This document shows, piece after piece, positions 1 to 10,285 of a DNA stretch of 64,000 nt (position 1 is the stretch's first letter; each line of letters begins with the position of its first letter). The DNA is from Brachypterus glaber (taxonomy: Eukaryota; Arthropoda; Insecta; Coleoptera; Kateretidae). The stretch covers positions 7,553,916 through 7,617,915 of the forward strand of contig OY294045.1 in NCBI GenBank assembly GCA_958510825.1, in the 5' to 3' direction. The notes beneath the pieces were generated by a model. The model saw only the letters and a list, made by a program, of their open reading frames with translations. It was not told the origin of the DNA and made no database searches. A program made the translations under genes and the position numbers.

Positions 1-1
1 C

Positions 2-1651
2 CAACGAGGCATGCCCCCAATTCACGGTGAAAGAGGAGTCGTCTACTCCACCCCCGAAAAAGCCGAAGCATTTGCTGACGCAATGCGGAAACAATTTCAA
101 CCAAACCCTCCAATCCCCCCCGACTCCGACTCCGAATCAGAGACCGACTCCGAGCCCGACTCGGACGACGAGAACTACGAGCAACTCATGCATGAAAGAG
201 ACATAAACCACATCTATAATAGAGTCACTAACCAAGTCGAAAACGACATTATCACCCCCACATCCCCCGAGGAAATCAAACGCATCATCAAAAATCTCCC
301 AAAAAGGAAAGCCCCCGGTCCCGACCAAATACCGAATAAAATTCTTAAAATACTCCCCCGGAAAACCATTATGGAAATCGTTAACATTGTTAACGCAATG
401 CTCAGACTGCGCCACTTTCCAAAGCCCTGGAAAAACGCAGACGTAATAGTAATCAAAAAACCCGGACAAAATCCAACTTTTGCTGAAAGCTACCGCCCCA
501 TAAGCCTCCTTTCCTCCCTAGGCAAAATAGCCGAGAAAGTCATACTAACCAGACTTCAAACTCTAGTTGAAGAACTAAATCTCCTTCCAAATGAGCAATT
601 CGGCTTCCGAAGCAGACACTCCACAGTCCACCAGGTAGCTCGCCTGGTAGACTCTGTAACGGACGGACTAAATAGGCGCGAAGCCGCGGGACTGATCCTC
701 CTGGACATCGCAAAAGCCTTCGATAAGGTTTGGCACAAAGGTCTTGTAGCCAAACTCCACTTTCTCGGCCTCCCCCCAGGCATCACCAAACTCATAGCCT
801 CCTTCCTCAAAGGCAGAGATTTTCAGATAAAAATAGGCGACTGTAAGTCCAACACCCGCCGCATCAGAGCTGGCGTTCCACAAGGTTCCCCACTATCCCC
901 CCTTCTGTACAACCTCTTTACGGCAGATATTCCAAAAACACAGGGCGCTGAACTAGCCCTGTTCGCCGATGACACCGGCATCCTAGCAAAAGCCAGAAAC
1001 CCCCAGCGCATCCATATCGCCCTCCAGCGCCAAATGGATGCCCTAATCAAATGGTTCTCCAAATGGAAAATCAAAGTAAACGCCAATAAAACCAAAGGCA
1101 TCCTAATCTCTAGGATTAAAAGAGGCCCACCCCAACCCATTCAGATAAATGGCCAACCCATTAACTGGGAAAACCATGCCAAATACCTCGGCATTACAAT
1201 CTCCAAAAACTTGACGTGGGATCAGCACGTCAAAAACACCCTCCAAATAGCAAATTGCCGCCTCTCCAAACTCTACCCCTTAATAGGCAGAAAGAGTCCC
1301 CTATCCATTAAAAACAAACTTCTTCTCTACAACCAAACCCTAAAGCCGGTACTTCTTTACGGAGCCCCAGCCTGGAATAAAATCACCCTTAACAAAGCGC
1401 TCTTAGCAAAACTTCAGGCCTTCCAAAACAAGGCACTCAGAATATGCCTCGATGCCCCCTGGTTCATGAGGAACAACCAGATACACAGAGATCTCGAAAT
1501 GCCCCTCCTAAAAACGGAAATCATCCGCTACAGCACGTCTTTTATACAAGACAATTTAGATCACCCAAACCCCCTCATTTCAAACTTTCTAGATTACGAC
1601 CATGAAATACACAACACTCACAAAAAGATCAAAAACGTCCTCAACCAGTAA
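2..1651 (+). CDS. Jockey-type LINE ORF2, reverse transcriptase and C-terminal part (5' cut by window edge)
   Basis: This is the reverse transcriptase of a non-LTR retrotransposon, the enzyme that copies element RNA at a nicked chromosomal site. The frame is open from base 2, so the ATG at 11 is only the first methionine in view; the endonuclease domain should lie outside the window. Counting from that ATG, there is a linker with a Ser/Asp/Glu-rich run (about residues 37-56), the fingers block (KAPGPDQIPNKIL, SYRPISLLSSLGKI), motif A with the catalytic Asp near 232 (LLDIAKAFDKVWH), PQGSPLSP, and the FADD catalytic box at 318-321. A thumb region (KYLGITI) and a Jockey-like tail ending NVLNQ follow. 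There are 546 codons without a stop or frameshift, and the codons are C-rich, unlike the AT-rich surroundings, which suggests a recent insertion. The clade (Jockey rather than CR1 or I) is inferred from motif style. Confidence 0.9.
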   Translation, partial: QRGMPPIHGERGVVYSTPEKAEAFADAMRKQFQPNPPIPPDSDSESETDSEPDSDDENYEQLMHERDINHIYNRVTNQVENDIITPTSPEEIKRIIKNLPKRKAPGPDQIPNKILKILPRKTIMEIVNIVNAMLRLRHFPKPWKNADVIVIKKPGQNPTFAESYRPISLLSSLGKIAEKVILTRLQTLVEELNLLPNEQFGFRSRHSTVHQVARLVDSVTDGLNRREAAGLILLDIAKAFDKVWHKGLVAKLHFLGLPPGITKLIASFLKGRDFQIKIGDCKSNTRRIRAGVPQGSPLSPLLYNLFTADIPKTQGAELALFADDTGILAKARNPQRIHIALQRQMDALIKWFSKWKIKVNANKTKGILISRIKRGPPQPIQINGQPINWENHAKYLGITISKNLTWDQHVKNTLQIANCRLSKLYPLIGRKSPLSIKNKLLLYNQTLKPVLLYGAPAWNKITLNKALLAKLQAFQNKALRICLDAPWFMRNNQIHRDLEMPLLKTEIIRYSTSFIQDNLDHPNPLISNFLDYDHEIHNTHKKIKNVLNQ

Positions 1652-1975
1652 TGGTACCCACTAATACAGGACAGATGCATTCCCAGCATCAGTGAGATAG
1701 TCTCACTCCTCCCGCACATCCCTCCCCTCCCTATCACATCCCTCCCCATCCCCCTCCCACCCGCTCCACAGCGCCAAATTATGACAGATGCAACTCGCAT
1801 CAGTGAGCAGAGACTCACTCCCCCCCAAATTATGACAGATGCAATTCGCATCAGTGAGCATAGACTCACTGCCCCAAATTTCAATTCAGATTAAGTATTT
1901 TTTAGATAAATGAGCCATAGGCTGCGCCTGTCTCTTAAAGACCCAAACAAACTATTGATGATGATGATGATGATG
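1652..1975 (+). mobile_element. 3' UTR and GAT-repeat tail of the Jockey-type LINE
   Basis: This is the untranslated 3' end that follows the stop codon. It contains a C-rich stretch, a tandem repeat (separate entry), the GC-rich string GGCTGCGCCTGTCTC, and a terminal simple repeat of about five GAT units at 1957-1973. Microsatellite-like tails instead of poly(A) are common in non-LTR elements. The sequence changes to a dispersed repeat directly after the tail, so this is the downstream boundary of the insertion. Confidence 0.75.
1684..1880 (+). repeat. 51-bp tandem repeat in LINE 3' UTR
   Basis: Two nearly identical units start at 1774 and 1825, each running CCAAATTATGACAGATGCA, then a CGCATCAGTGAGC block, then AGACTCACT. 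A partial unit begins at 1875 and a diverged half-unit (GCATCAGTGAGATAGTCTCACT) lies at 1686-1707. Short tandem units in the 3' UTR are a known feature of many non-LTR retrotransposons. Confidence 0.8.
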
Positions 1976-1990
1976 TTCACAATTGCACGC

Positions 1991-2118
1991 AAAACGTCAA
2001 GAGATAGACTTTTGTCTGTTGCCAACCCAAAAGAAAAAAAAGTAGAGCCCTCTTATGGGCCTATAAGAACACGCAAAATGCTTGTGATTATGAGCTTATA
2101 AGGGTCGCAAAATAGAAA
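1991..2118 (+). repeat. Dispersed repeat, copy 1 (second copy at 10553-10677)
   Basis: About 125 bases here (GTCTGTTGCCAACCCAAAAG, then CTCTTATGGGCCTA, then GAGCTTATAAG and GTCGCAAAATAGAAAAA) recur almost unchanged at 10553-10677. The family is not recognised and no coding capacity is visible. The LINE tail abuts this copy, so the LINE may have inserted into or beside it. Confidence 0.8.
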
Positions 2119-2218
2119 AATACATTTTTTCTTGTGAAAAATAAATTCATAATGCTAGCTTTTTAACAGCATGCTGTTAGTCTAAACATGATTGATTGAT
2201 ATAATAGTAATTATATAC

Positions 2219-2325
2219 CAAGGTAGAAAAGACATTTTTTATAGCCGAGGTTATTAAATCCCGAGCTGCGTAGCAGAAAGGGATTTAAGAGTGCGAGGCA
2301 ATAATAGTCTTCTCTACCGTAGTTT
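2219..2325 (+). repeat. Imperfect hairpin (AAGGTAGAAAAGAC / GTCTTCTCTACC)
   Basis: The ends pair (AAGGTAGAAAAGAC with GTCTTCTCTACCGT), and an inner pair (TTAAATCCC with GGGATTTAA) flanks a GC-richer loop (GAGCTGCGTAGCAGAAA). The same layout, an AT-rich dyad with a CpG-containing centre, is seen at 10163, 10938, 20939, 37968 and 38930. Confidence 0.6.
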
Positions 2326-2720
2326 ATATTTTAGTTTTTTTACTACTAGCACAATTTAACTATTTTTATTCAAATAATAAAATAAATTATTAACAGGAAT
2401 TATATTACTTGAAATTTTCATAAAAATCAAGTAGCCTTGATCAATGACATTTGCTCAAATAAATACTTTGAACTGACGTTTAAAAAATTTAGTTATTTTT
2501 TTTTTTTTTTCATAATATTTAGCTAATTATTAATTGTATTAATTGGTAATAATTATAATTAATTATATTTAATAAATAAAAAGTTATTTAAAGCTATTTT
2601 CTTGGGTTTAATTAGTAAAAATTGCACAAAGAACTGAAACATCTAAAATGACAGAAATCAGTTGTTTATAAAATTTACTAGGAGAGAAAAAAATATTATT
2701 GCCATAGGTGAAGAAAATTA
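2326..2720 (+). repeat. Dispersed repeat, plus-strand copy (minus copy at 46987-47700)
   Basis: The segment containing TTGATCAATGACATTTGCTC, TAATTGGTAATAATTATAA and AAGAACTGAAACATCTAAA is the reverse complement of 46987-47317 plus 47651-47700. Here it is uninterrupted at TTCAAATAATAAAATAAATT (2370-2389), so it is the empty site for the 333-bp insertion carried by the other copy. No open frame is visible. Confidence 0.8.
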
Positions 2721-3286
2721 ATTTCATAGTCTGAAAACAAGATAAATAACAGTATGTTCTAAAGTTAGTAGTGAAAAAACAAATTTAAATAATTTTAAAA
2801 AATTTAAAAATTGTATCAAGGTAAATTAGTACCTACTTATTTCAAAGAAATTAATATTAGTATTAGTAAAGTGGGTGATTTAATTATTGCGATGTTAAGA
2901 CATTTTATTTTTTACTGCATTCAAATTTATTTATAATCATCTGAAACTTGAATGCATTAAAAATACACATATCTTTATTCTAATGGGTAAAAAATAAACC
3001 AACTGCAGGAGCTTAAAAAAAATCTTATTGATTTTTAAAAAAGATTGCATATTGACTATATTAGGAACCCATGTCCCAAATATTTCCAGGTTACTGGCAA
3101 TAATAGTAAAACAAACTAACAAAAAATTAACAAACATAAGAAACTATTGTAGCACAGTAATATTTTCAGCTGTTTTGTAGGTACAATTTGGGCAATTTAA
3201 TTACAACTTGTCGTTTTTAGTAAGCCCCATGCACTTCATGTACGTATCGATTACAATCTCATATCGGCCTGGCGATTCTCTTCGCA
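2721..3286. other. AT-rich sequence, nothing recognised
   Basis: There is no open frame with recognisable features and no second copy noticed in the window. The only near-repeat is ATATTAGGAACCCATG at 3058, which resembles the direct repeats in the next entry. Confidence 0.4.
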
Positions 3287-3624
3287 TGGCAATATTAGGA
3301 ACACAGCTACTTAGGCAACAATCTTAACAAATTACCTTTTTGTTTCTTTATTGAGTAAAACAAGAATGTGCATGTTTGTGCCTACCTTATTACGTTCTTG
3401 CCCTGCAACAATCAAAGCAACCCAGCTTGCGACACAATTTTGCAAGTTTTTATAGTGGAACAGCACGAAACACGAACTGCGTTTTTGTGTATGCCATTAC
3501 CAACTGGATACAAAAAAATCATATTTACAGGCATCATTTCGATATAACAGATATACTGGCAGTGCCATCTATGACACAGAGGACGAACTAACAAGTTTAA
3601 GAGGGGGTGGCAATATTAGGAACA
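3287..3624. mobile_element. Possible 304-bp insertion between 17-bp direct repeats
   Basis: The 17-mer TGGCAATATTAGGAACA occurs exactly at 3287-3303 and 3608-3624. Exact direct repeats of this length flanking a short segment are what target-primed retrotransposition leaves as a target-site duplication. The enclosed 304 bases show no tRNA-like head, tail repeat or known domain, and the open frame across them does not look like a known protein. An unrelated local duplication is possible. Confidence 0.45.
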
Positions 3625-3776
3625 TGGCAATAATTGGCTCACCCACCTTATTAGTATTTTTTCAGTATTTTTGATATTTGACTCTCAATTTTTTTCGAAA
3701 CTGAGTTTTTTTCAACACTTTGCTGGCAAAGCCGTCGATATACTTGCCATCCCATTTATATAAGTTTTTTAGAACT

Positions 3777-4180
3777 CAATGGAGCTCTCTACAACTAGAA
3801 TTATGAAACAAAAGACGTCTACCCTATCTCTATCTCATTTGTGCTACACTTTCCAGCCAACCAAATAAATACTGTATTTGTTTTTCATACAACAAATACA
3901 GTATTTATTTGGTTGACCGGAAAGTGTAGCAGTGAGAGGCACGTACGAACATAGCTAATGTGAATCTGTAGAATAAGATAATTCTACTAAAATTTAGATG
4001 GCGCCAGTAATTTCTTTACCAATGCACTTTTCGCCCGGCCAAGTAAATATTGTATTTGTTCAACAAAGAACAAATACAGCATTTGTTTGGTTGGGTGGAA
4101 GTGGGAGTGTATGTATGTCTTCTATCCTTTTTGGGTAGAACTTTTGTCCCTGTCTAATCTAATGGGAGAATTCTCCATTC
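3777..4180 (+). mobile_element. MITE family A, copy 1 (two internal hairpins)
   Basis: About 404 bp with imperfect terminal inverted repeats: the left end is CAATGGAGCTCTCT, and the family's right end reads CAATGGCGATCTCT on the minus strand. Two internal hairpins are obvious: one at about 3847-3930 (arms CCAACCAAATAAATACTGTA and its complement) and one at about 4025-4112 (arms around AAATACAG/CTGTATTT). Other copies lie at 16330-16729 (minus) and 44248-44940 (plus, interrupted by a SINE). There is no coding capacity; it is a non-autonomous DNA element of unassigned superfamily. Confidence 0.85.
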
Positions 4181-4610
4181 AAGTAATATTATTTAAACCA
4201 AGCACTTTTAACTGATTCAAGTTTTAAACATTAGTAGTAAGATATCTACATGTTTAACTTTATAATAATCATATTTTTTTACTTTTACTGTTTCAGATCC
4301 CTCTGGCAAACTTTACCTTCTGACCAATATCGTATAATGATATTGGTTTAATTTTGCCAAATGCCAATCTTATATAGAAAAGCAAAGTGTTGGTTACATT
4401 CAAAATAAATGAAACCCATTTTAGAGGAAAACGTTATTTGAAAAGTTCATTTTTATGAAAACTTCTTAGAACACTTACATGCTTATATGCTTATTGTACC
4501 TTATAAATAAGTAATAACATTTTTATGAAAGCTACTTTGCATTTTTATTTGATGGTACAATATTATCTACATTCACTCGGCACAAAATGATGATAACAGT
4601 ACAAGTACAT
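4181..4610. other. AT-rich spacer with one diverged dispersed-repeat segment
   Basis: The segment around 4190-4260 (AAACCAAGCACTTTTAACTG and following) is related to 11320-11480 (minus) and 27650-27850, so it is a decayed dispersed repeat. A plausible 3' splice-like string (TTTTACTGTTTCAG) ends near 4296 but is not supported by anything nearby. Confidence 0.35.
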
Positions 4611-4611
4611 G

Positions 4612-4800
4612 GTAGATTAGCTCAGCGGTGTAAGGCATCGATATAGCATTGACACTGAGCTAATGATCGTACTCCCTAGATATATAGTTTCGAAAGTCAA
4701 TTAAAGCCGGTGGGTCCCTCTACTACTAGCCCACACAAGTCCTGGACTTAGGGGATGCTTAATTAAGTAGAATAGCGAGGTTAAAAACATAAAAACATAA
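4612..4800 (+). mobile_element. tRNA-derived SINE, internally deleted copy (box B missing)
   Basis: Box A of the internal pol III promoter is present (TTAGCTCAGCGGTGTAAGG). Compared with the fuller copy at 44515-44785, about 67 bases are missing between ATGATCGT and ACTCCCTAGATATA, and with them box B. Both breakpoints carry CGT, which fits a microhomology-mediated deletion. The tail is ACATAAAAACATAAAA. Without box B the copy should not be transcribable by pol III (inference). Confidence 0.8.
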
Positions 4801-4821
4801 AAGAGACAGAGAGACAGAGCG

Positions 4822-6123
4822 ACACTTATGCTCCAATAGTTATATTAAGGGTAACATTGGTATGTGAGACCGAAACTTACCAGCAAAAATGGGAAAATGG
4901 CACTTTTATGAGTTTAATTGTACAATAAGTTGTATTCACTTGTAACTGTACATATACTCGTGATATTTTAAGAATGCGAATGGTAGAAATTATCACGGAC
5001 AAACTTAAATTACACAGGTCTACAATGATTTTGGTGGAGCTAAAACTAAAGCAGATTTTAAGTATATTCGATACCCTGACTCTAGCCATATACTCATTTT
5101 TTTAATGCTACGTGTAGTTTTCGAGAAATCGCAGGTGCAAAGTAAAACGAAAATAAACGATTTTAAAACATTGTTTGTTTTTTTTTATAGTAAAATTTTA
5201 TTATTATGGAATGAGTACGTAACCCAATTTTAATTTTAAATTAACTCACGTGGATAAAAAAAAGGTTTTTGATATTTTAGGGGTCGGGGGGTTGGGGGGT
5301 AAATTTTATATTTAATTATTTTGTTAGGGCAGATAAGCATGTATACCAAATTTTCAGCTCTCTAAGTCTATTCTAAGTGGGTGAAAAAGCATATATATGG
5401 AAGTGAAGTGAATAGAAGGGTTTAAAACAGTTTTTACAGTCCGCTGCTTACATTATTCGTCATCTAAGTGAAAACCCCAACAATAATGACTATAAATATG
5501 ACAAAATACAGTTTTTTGGTAATTATCTATAGATACAAAACTGGACGTAGCTTCAATGTTTCGACGACCCCGTACGACCTTTCGAGGGTTAATTAACCAA
5601 ATTATAACATACAATTGTCGGCACCAAACAAAAAATTTTTTTTGCAGCCCTGTGTTATCTATCTATTTTATTACTACGGCGTATCACGAAGCGAGCGCTA
5701 AAACGTTGGCTGAAGTACGATACACCGTACGTCTATAGGAAATTGCGCTCACTCTAAAGGAATTCAACAAGAGTATCGAACGTCGCTTCGTAACTTAAAA
5801 TGTGTACAGTCAACATCTCATAGGCGCCGTGTTTAGTCGTTTCATTCACACTCCAGCCGGAGTGGTATGGACCGCATTCGCATTCTTAAAATGACACGAC
5901 TTTAGAAAGGCAATAATCCACTACTAAAGTTAACGAGGGTATTTCAAAAATTACGGAGTCTTCGGTGTAAGAGACCGATGTAACCCTTATAAGGTTAAAA
6001 ATAGAGGGAGCCACGTTTTATTGTAAAGGATTATTTTGTATGTGCAAATATTTGTGCTTTTATTCCAAAAAAGTCCAAACGATTTACCGAAGTCTGGAAA
6101 CAGAAGCTTATAGCCTCTAATTT
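4822..6123 (+). repeat. 1.3-kb repeat, long copy
   Basis: Blocks at 4822-4988, 5700-5838 and 5988-6123 are repeated in the same order and orientation at 6391-6845. Recognisable strings are GGTATGTGAGACCGAAA, GAAGTACGATACACCGTACG and CATCTCATAGGCGCCGTG. The middle part (5180-5340), with a G-rich stretch, is related in inverse orientation to 51880-52020, placing part of it in the GTATTACGTAACGC element group. No long open frame is present. Confidence 0.75.
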
Positions 6124-6390
6124 TCCCATATTTTTCCAAAGTCAAACCAGCTAAATTAATCGTATATACCCAAAAATATTAAACTGGGTGTGCCAACCTG
6201 GTAAACTTCGACGTAATTTGTCCCATTTTTGCCCAAATTTTAAGTTTTTTTAATTTCATGCAGTTTTCCGAATTTCCCGAAACAGGAGACCTAGTTTAAT
6301 CGGTTTCTCATACCCTAAAATACTTAGAAAGTAAATTTTGTCAAAATTCTTGTAGTCGTTTTCAAAATAAGTAAACAAATATAAATATAC

Positions 6391-6845
6391 TTATGCTCAA
6401 ATAGTTACATTAAGGGTAACATCGGTATGTGAGACCGAAATTTACCAGTAAAAATGGGAAAACGGCACTTTTATGAGTTTAATTGTACAATAAGTTGTAT
6501 TCACTTGTAACTGAAAGGTACATATAGTCATGACATTTTAAGAATGCGAATGGTAGGAAACGTTGGTTGAAGTACGATACACCGTACGTCCATAGGAAAT
6601 TACGCTCACTTTATAAAGGAATTCAACAAGAGTATCAGCGAACGTCGCGTCGTAACTTAAAATGTGTATAGTCAACATCTCATAGGCGCCGTGTTTTGTC
6701 ATTTCATTTATTTTTCGTTACCCTTATAGGGTTAAAAATAGAGATAGCCACGTTTTATTGTAAAGGATTATTTTGCATGTGCAAATATTTGTGCTTTTAT
6801 TCCAGCAACGATTTACCGAAGTCTGAAAACAGAAGCTTATAGCCC
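6391..6845 (+). repeat. 1.3-kb repeat, second copy with two deletions
   Basis: This is a head-to-tail copy of 4822-6123. Relative to it, one deletion of about 710 bases joins GCGAATGGTAG directly to GAAACGTTGG, and a second of about 150 bases follows GGCGCCGTGTTT. It then runs in step to AACAGAAGCTTATAGCC. Either a tandem duplication followed by deletions or two insertions of a deleted and a full element would explain it. Confidence 0.75.
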
Positions 6846-7319
6846 GAAGGCATTTTAAAAAGAACAAAAAGGGCATCTGCGCTTCAGTATCCGAAGTTAT
6901 TTGTATTTAATTCAAAATTTCCACGTTTTAAAGAATATTTAAGGATATTTATTTTGCCTTTTTAATTTTTAAATAGAATCGATTGAATAAACAAATAACA
7001 ATACTGGTTTACTCAGATCAACTTTTTGTATTATTCGCAACTCAATCATGAATCTTTTTTCTGCTGTCTCGACGAGAAAACATCAATTGTGTAGAAAAAA
7101 AATACGATTTTGAGTTTTTTATGGAATTAAATATTAGAATTGCTAATTATTCTAAGGCGCAGTTGAACGCAAATTGCGCAGTTGACAAAGCGAAATGCGT
7201 AGTTGAAAAGAAGATTTTGCGTAGTTGAAAAATTTAAATTTATTTTATATTTAAACAAATATAAATAATAAACTTTTTATATTAAAATAAAATATAACAT
7301 TAAAAAGAACATTTTTGCA
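6846..7319. other. AT-rich spacer, nothing recognised
   Basis: No gene-like frame, hairpin or second copy was noticed, apart from a short local repetition of GCGCAGTTGA / GCGTAGTTGA at 7157-7230. Confidence 0.4.
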
Positions 7320-7815
7320 AAACTCTTAAAATAGACGTAAAAATTTACGTCTGCAGCGCAAATCTTTAACCCTTTTGTCAAAATTTTTAAAACTATTTTA
7401 AAATTAAAATATAATAGATACCAAATATGTAAAAATTTTCGCCTGTGGTTTGGGATTTCACATTTTTGTAAAAAATTAAACTTGTATTACTGCTATAAAA
7501 TTAGCATTGACCTCCAAGTTCGTAAAAAAAACTCGCCTGCGGCGCTAAGGCTTTCTATAGAATATTAATAAAATTTAAAATTGTAAAATTTTTGGCTGAG
7601 GTACTAGGACTTTCTTACTTTGCAGATTTTTGTAAAACTGTTTTAAAGTTAAAATAGTATTTAAGGCTGTAAAAATTTTTGCTTGCGGCGCTAAGGCCTT
7701 CTAACATTTTTTAATGGTTTTGTAAAACTGTTCTAAAATTAACATAGATTTCCAAATTCCTAAAAATGTTTGCCTATGGTATTAGGATTTTTACATTTAT
7801 GTAAATAAAAATAGG
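7320..7815. repeat. Degenerate tandem array, about 80-95 bp units
   Basis: A unit built from AAAATTTTTGCCTGCGGCGC, then CTAAGGCTTTC, then TTTTGTAAAACTGTTTTAAA, then TTAAAATA recurs about six times (anchors near 7345, 7434, 7528, 7588, 7672 and 7766) with strong divergence in sequence and spacing. It reads as an old local satellite. The conserved core of each unit is GCC/GCTTG followed by CGGCGCTAAGG. Confidence 0.6.
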
Positions 7816-7852
7816 ATTATTAATAGTACTTTAAAATCAGCACTTAAATTTG

Positions 7853-8602
7853 CGTTACGTAATACTTGAAAGTTCCCTTTTTGCTTTTTTTATGAAAATT
7901 TAAATTGTAAAAATTATTAAATAAACGTCAAACACATAACCTCAAATTGACAAATTAACTTTTAGACAATTTTGTCGTTTTTTTTTTAATGTTTGGGTGT
8001 TAGGTCGTAGGAAAAATAGTATACGCACGTTAACGCAAACCATTTTCAGTGCACTTCAAGTGTACTGAAAACTAGGTTCGCGTACTCGGTGCGTAAAAAA
8101 GGTCCTTGGCTCTGCGAACTTCCCAACTGTACTGCTTTAATTTTCCCAACTACTAAATTCACTGATCAAAAAATAAAAAAAAAGTCCTCTACCAATATCA
8201 CAACTGGACAGTGGATTTTTCCACAACTCGACCGTTGGTTGAAAAAAAAAATACATATTTTTTTAAACTTTTAAATAATTTTGGGAAAATGTACAGCAAT
8301 AAACATGGGTAACCCAAATTCCAAGTTGTTGTTCTAATTTTTTAAGAACTGCTCCTAGTGTAAAACTCGATTTTTTCGCATAACACGTGTTGCAGTATCA
8401 CAGACGATATACATATTTTGTTAAAACTTTTTATTTTTATTGAAATAAAGGATAGAGAAATTAAAGCATCCCTAATTACATCGTTATACATTTTAACAAT
8501 TCATCAAAATTCCTATTTTTTTAATCCACAATTTTATTTTTAAATTAAACAAAGGAGACTTATTTAAATTAAAAAAGTGTTTAGGTTCGGATGTTTAGGT
8601 AA
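7853..8602. other. Spacer with a stray TTGCGTTACGTAATACTTGA element end
   Basis: The string TTTGCGTTACGTAATACTTGA at 7852 is the terminal repeat seen at 12832, 13070, 40906 and 51795, so a decayed piece of that transposon family ends here. Beyond it the region is AT-rich, and the short open frame at 8089 has no recognisable features. Confidence 0.4.
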
Positions 8603-9246
8603 TAGGCGCGTTCAATGAAGCTCAGCGAAAGTTGGCAAAAGACAGCGAAAGTTGGCAAATGTCAGCAAAACGCAAAACGCTGAGTTTGGCTGAGTGAATG
8701 TTAAACGGTTATTTATTTAAATTACCTAATCGAAATAAAAATGGTCCATGAATAGAAATATATAAAAATATATATATGTAATAATTTACTATTCCTTAAA
8801 ACTACTTTTGTTTGAATAAAGCAGTCGTCCAACCTAAGTGACTGATTGATTTCGTGCTTATTAGCATCCTTCAGAGCCACATATCGGTAGAAGGACAACT
8901 AAGAAAATCAAATCTTTCCCATATATACATATATGGGGTAGAAAAATAGTTGTAAGGAACAGTACTAAAGGCTAGCGACATCTGCTGCTAAAAGCAGAAA
9001 CTGGTTTTTTATTTGTCTAAAAAAAGGCGGAAACATCAAAGAAATTATAACATGACGCACTTTTTAATTTTAATCAATCGCAGTTGAAGAAACAACGAGC
9101 TTGTGAGTCATTTCGCGGAGTTTTTAACATAAAGCTAATCTCACTGAGATTAAGTCAGCGGTAGATTCAGACCCTTACTTTAACTGCCAGCAAAACTCAG
9201 CAAACAGCTAAATTTTGACAGCTGACGTTGCCAGTGGAACGCCCTA
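8603..9246. mobile_element. Probable TIR element with TAGG(G)CGTTC ends
   Basis: The left end reads TAGGCGCGTTCAATG, and the minus-strand reading of the right end is TAGGGCGTTCCACTGG. Subterminal sequence on both sides is rich in CAGCAAA and GGCAAA motifs (AGCGAAAGTTGGCAAA twice at the left, CAGCAAAACTCAGCAAAC at the right). No transposase frame is visible. GGCGTTC-type ends occur in several DNA transposon superfamilies; the target duplication is not clear enough to choose. Confidence 0.55.
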
Positions 9247-10162
9247 ATGGTTCTAGCCGAGTTTCGCTGCCTTTTGCTGACATCTTCAGCAAATAAAGCA
9301 AATTTGTGACTCCCAATAATAAACACAAGTTATATTTGGTGAGAAAATTATATTTTTATATTTTATATAACAATATTAAGCGATAATAACCACTAATGAA
9401 TTTTACTCTGAGAATATAATTTATTTATATGTAGTATGCTGTACTGATAAGTGAAAATACCTTACCCCTACGATGGTTTTTTACCCTTCTTTTCTCTAAT
9501 CTAAAATCGTGCTTATTGTTTGCTTTTTAATTTATAAAATATAATTTATTTGTGGATTAATACGTTATAATTAAGAGGTATGTGTATTAAATATAAATTA
9601 TATTCTCTCCCTAAATATCAATTCGTGATACTAGGTTAGGTACTGGTGCTTTTTTAACTACATGACTGGTTAATTAGGAAAACAAAATTGACAGTACGTT
9701 TTTACTTCTCTTAAAATAAAAGTTTGACCTATGCATAGCTATGCATAGATTTGAAACAAAAGTCGGTTTGGACAAAATAATAAAAAAAAATACTGCATGG
9801 CTCTAGGGTATTTTATTTGTGTAAATTACCTCTTTTAGTTACTTATACTATTGGAATAACACAAATTGCTTTTTAGTTAACAAATACTATTTTTTGCAAT
9901 GTTTTTGACCTTTACATGGCAAGGTTCCTAACATAAACTTTACTGTGTGAAGAATCCTTTAGATAGTTTTTAAATCTCAATCTTTAAAATAGTTTTCTCT
10001 ATGTAAACACAGAGAAATAATCACTAAAAACAACCACGTTATATTCAGATAAAGTGGCACCAAAGTTTGTATATCCGCAGAATGTTAAGCATTTAAAGCA
10101 AATGTTTTGCTTTACTGAAGTTGAACGTATCTTACTTAACTAATAGGTTAATATTAAAGTAC
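9247..10162. other. AT-rich spacer, nothing recognised
   Basis: About 0.9 kb without a supported gene or clear repeat. The only local structure is CTATGCATAGCTATGCATAG at 9729-9748, a short palindrome. Confidence 0.35.
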
Positions 10163-10285
10163 TAGTTTCGTAACATACGTTTTTAGCGCACGAGTACAAG
10201 TACAAGTTTAGAAAACGAGCCGCTTGCGGTGAGTTTTCTAAAGTACTAGTGCGCTAAAAACGTGTTATGAAACGAGTGCTTTATA
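10163..10285. repeat. Nested hairpin with GC-rich loop
   Basis: Outer arms TTTCGTAACA and TGTTATGAAA, middle arms CGTTTTTAGCGCAC and GTGCGCTAAAAACG, and inner arms TTTAGAAAAC and GTTTTCTAAA enclose GAGCCGCTTGCGGTGA. This is a long imperfect cruciform-forming dyad. It has the same general plan as the hairpins at 2219, 10938 and 20939 but a different sequence. Confidence 0.7.

Noticed and set aside
4283..4300. TTTTACTGTTTCAG as a third recursive splice site
   Set aside because: It is followed by ATCCCT, not by a donor sequence.
4863..4880. GAGACCGAAAC as a hammerhead GAAA box
   Set aside because: No CTGANGA box lies at a suitable distance upstream, here or in the copy at 6430.
7320..7815. CRISPR-like array
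   Set aside because: Units diverge in both length and sequence, spacers are not distinct from repeats, and the genome is eukaryotic.
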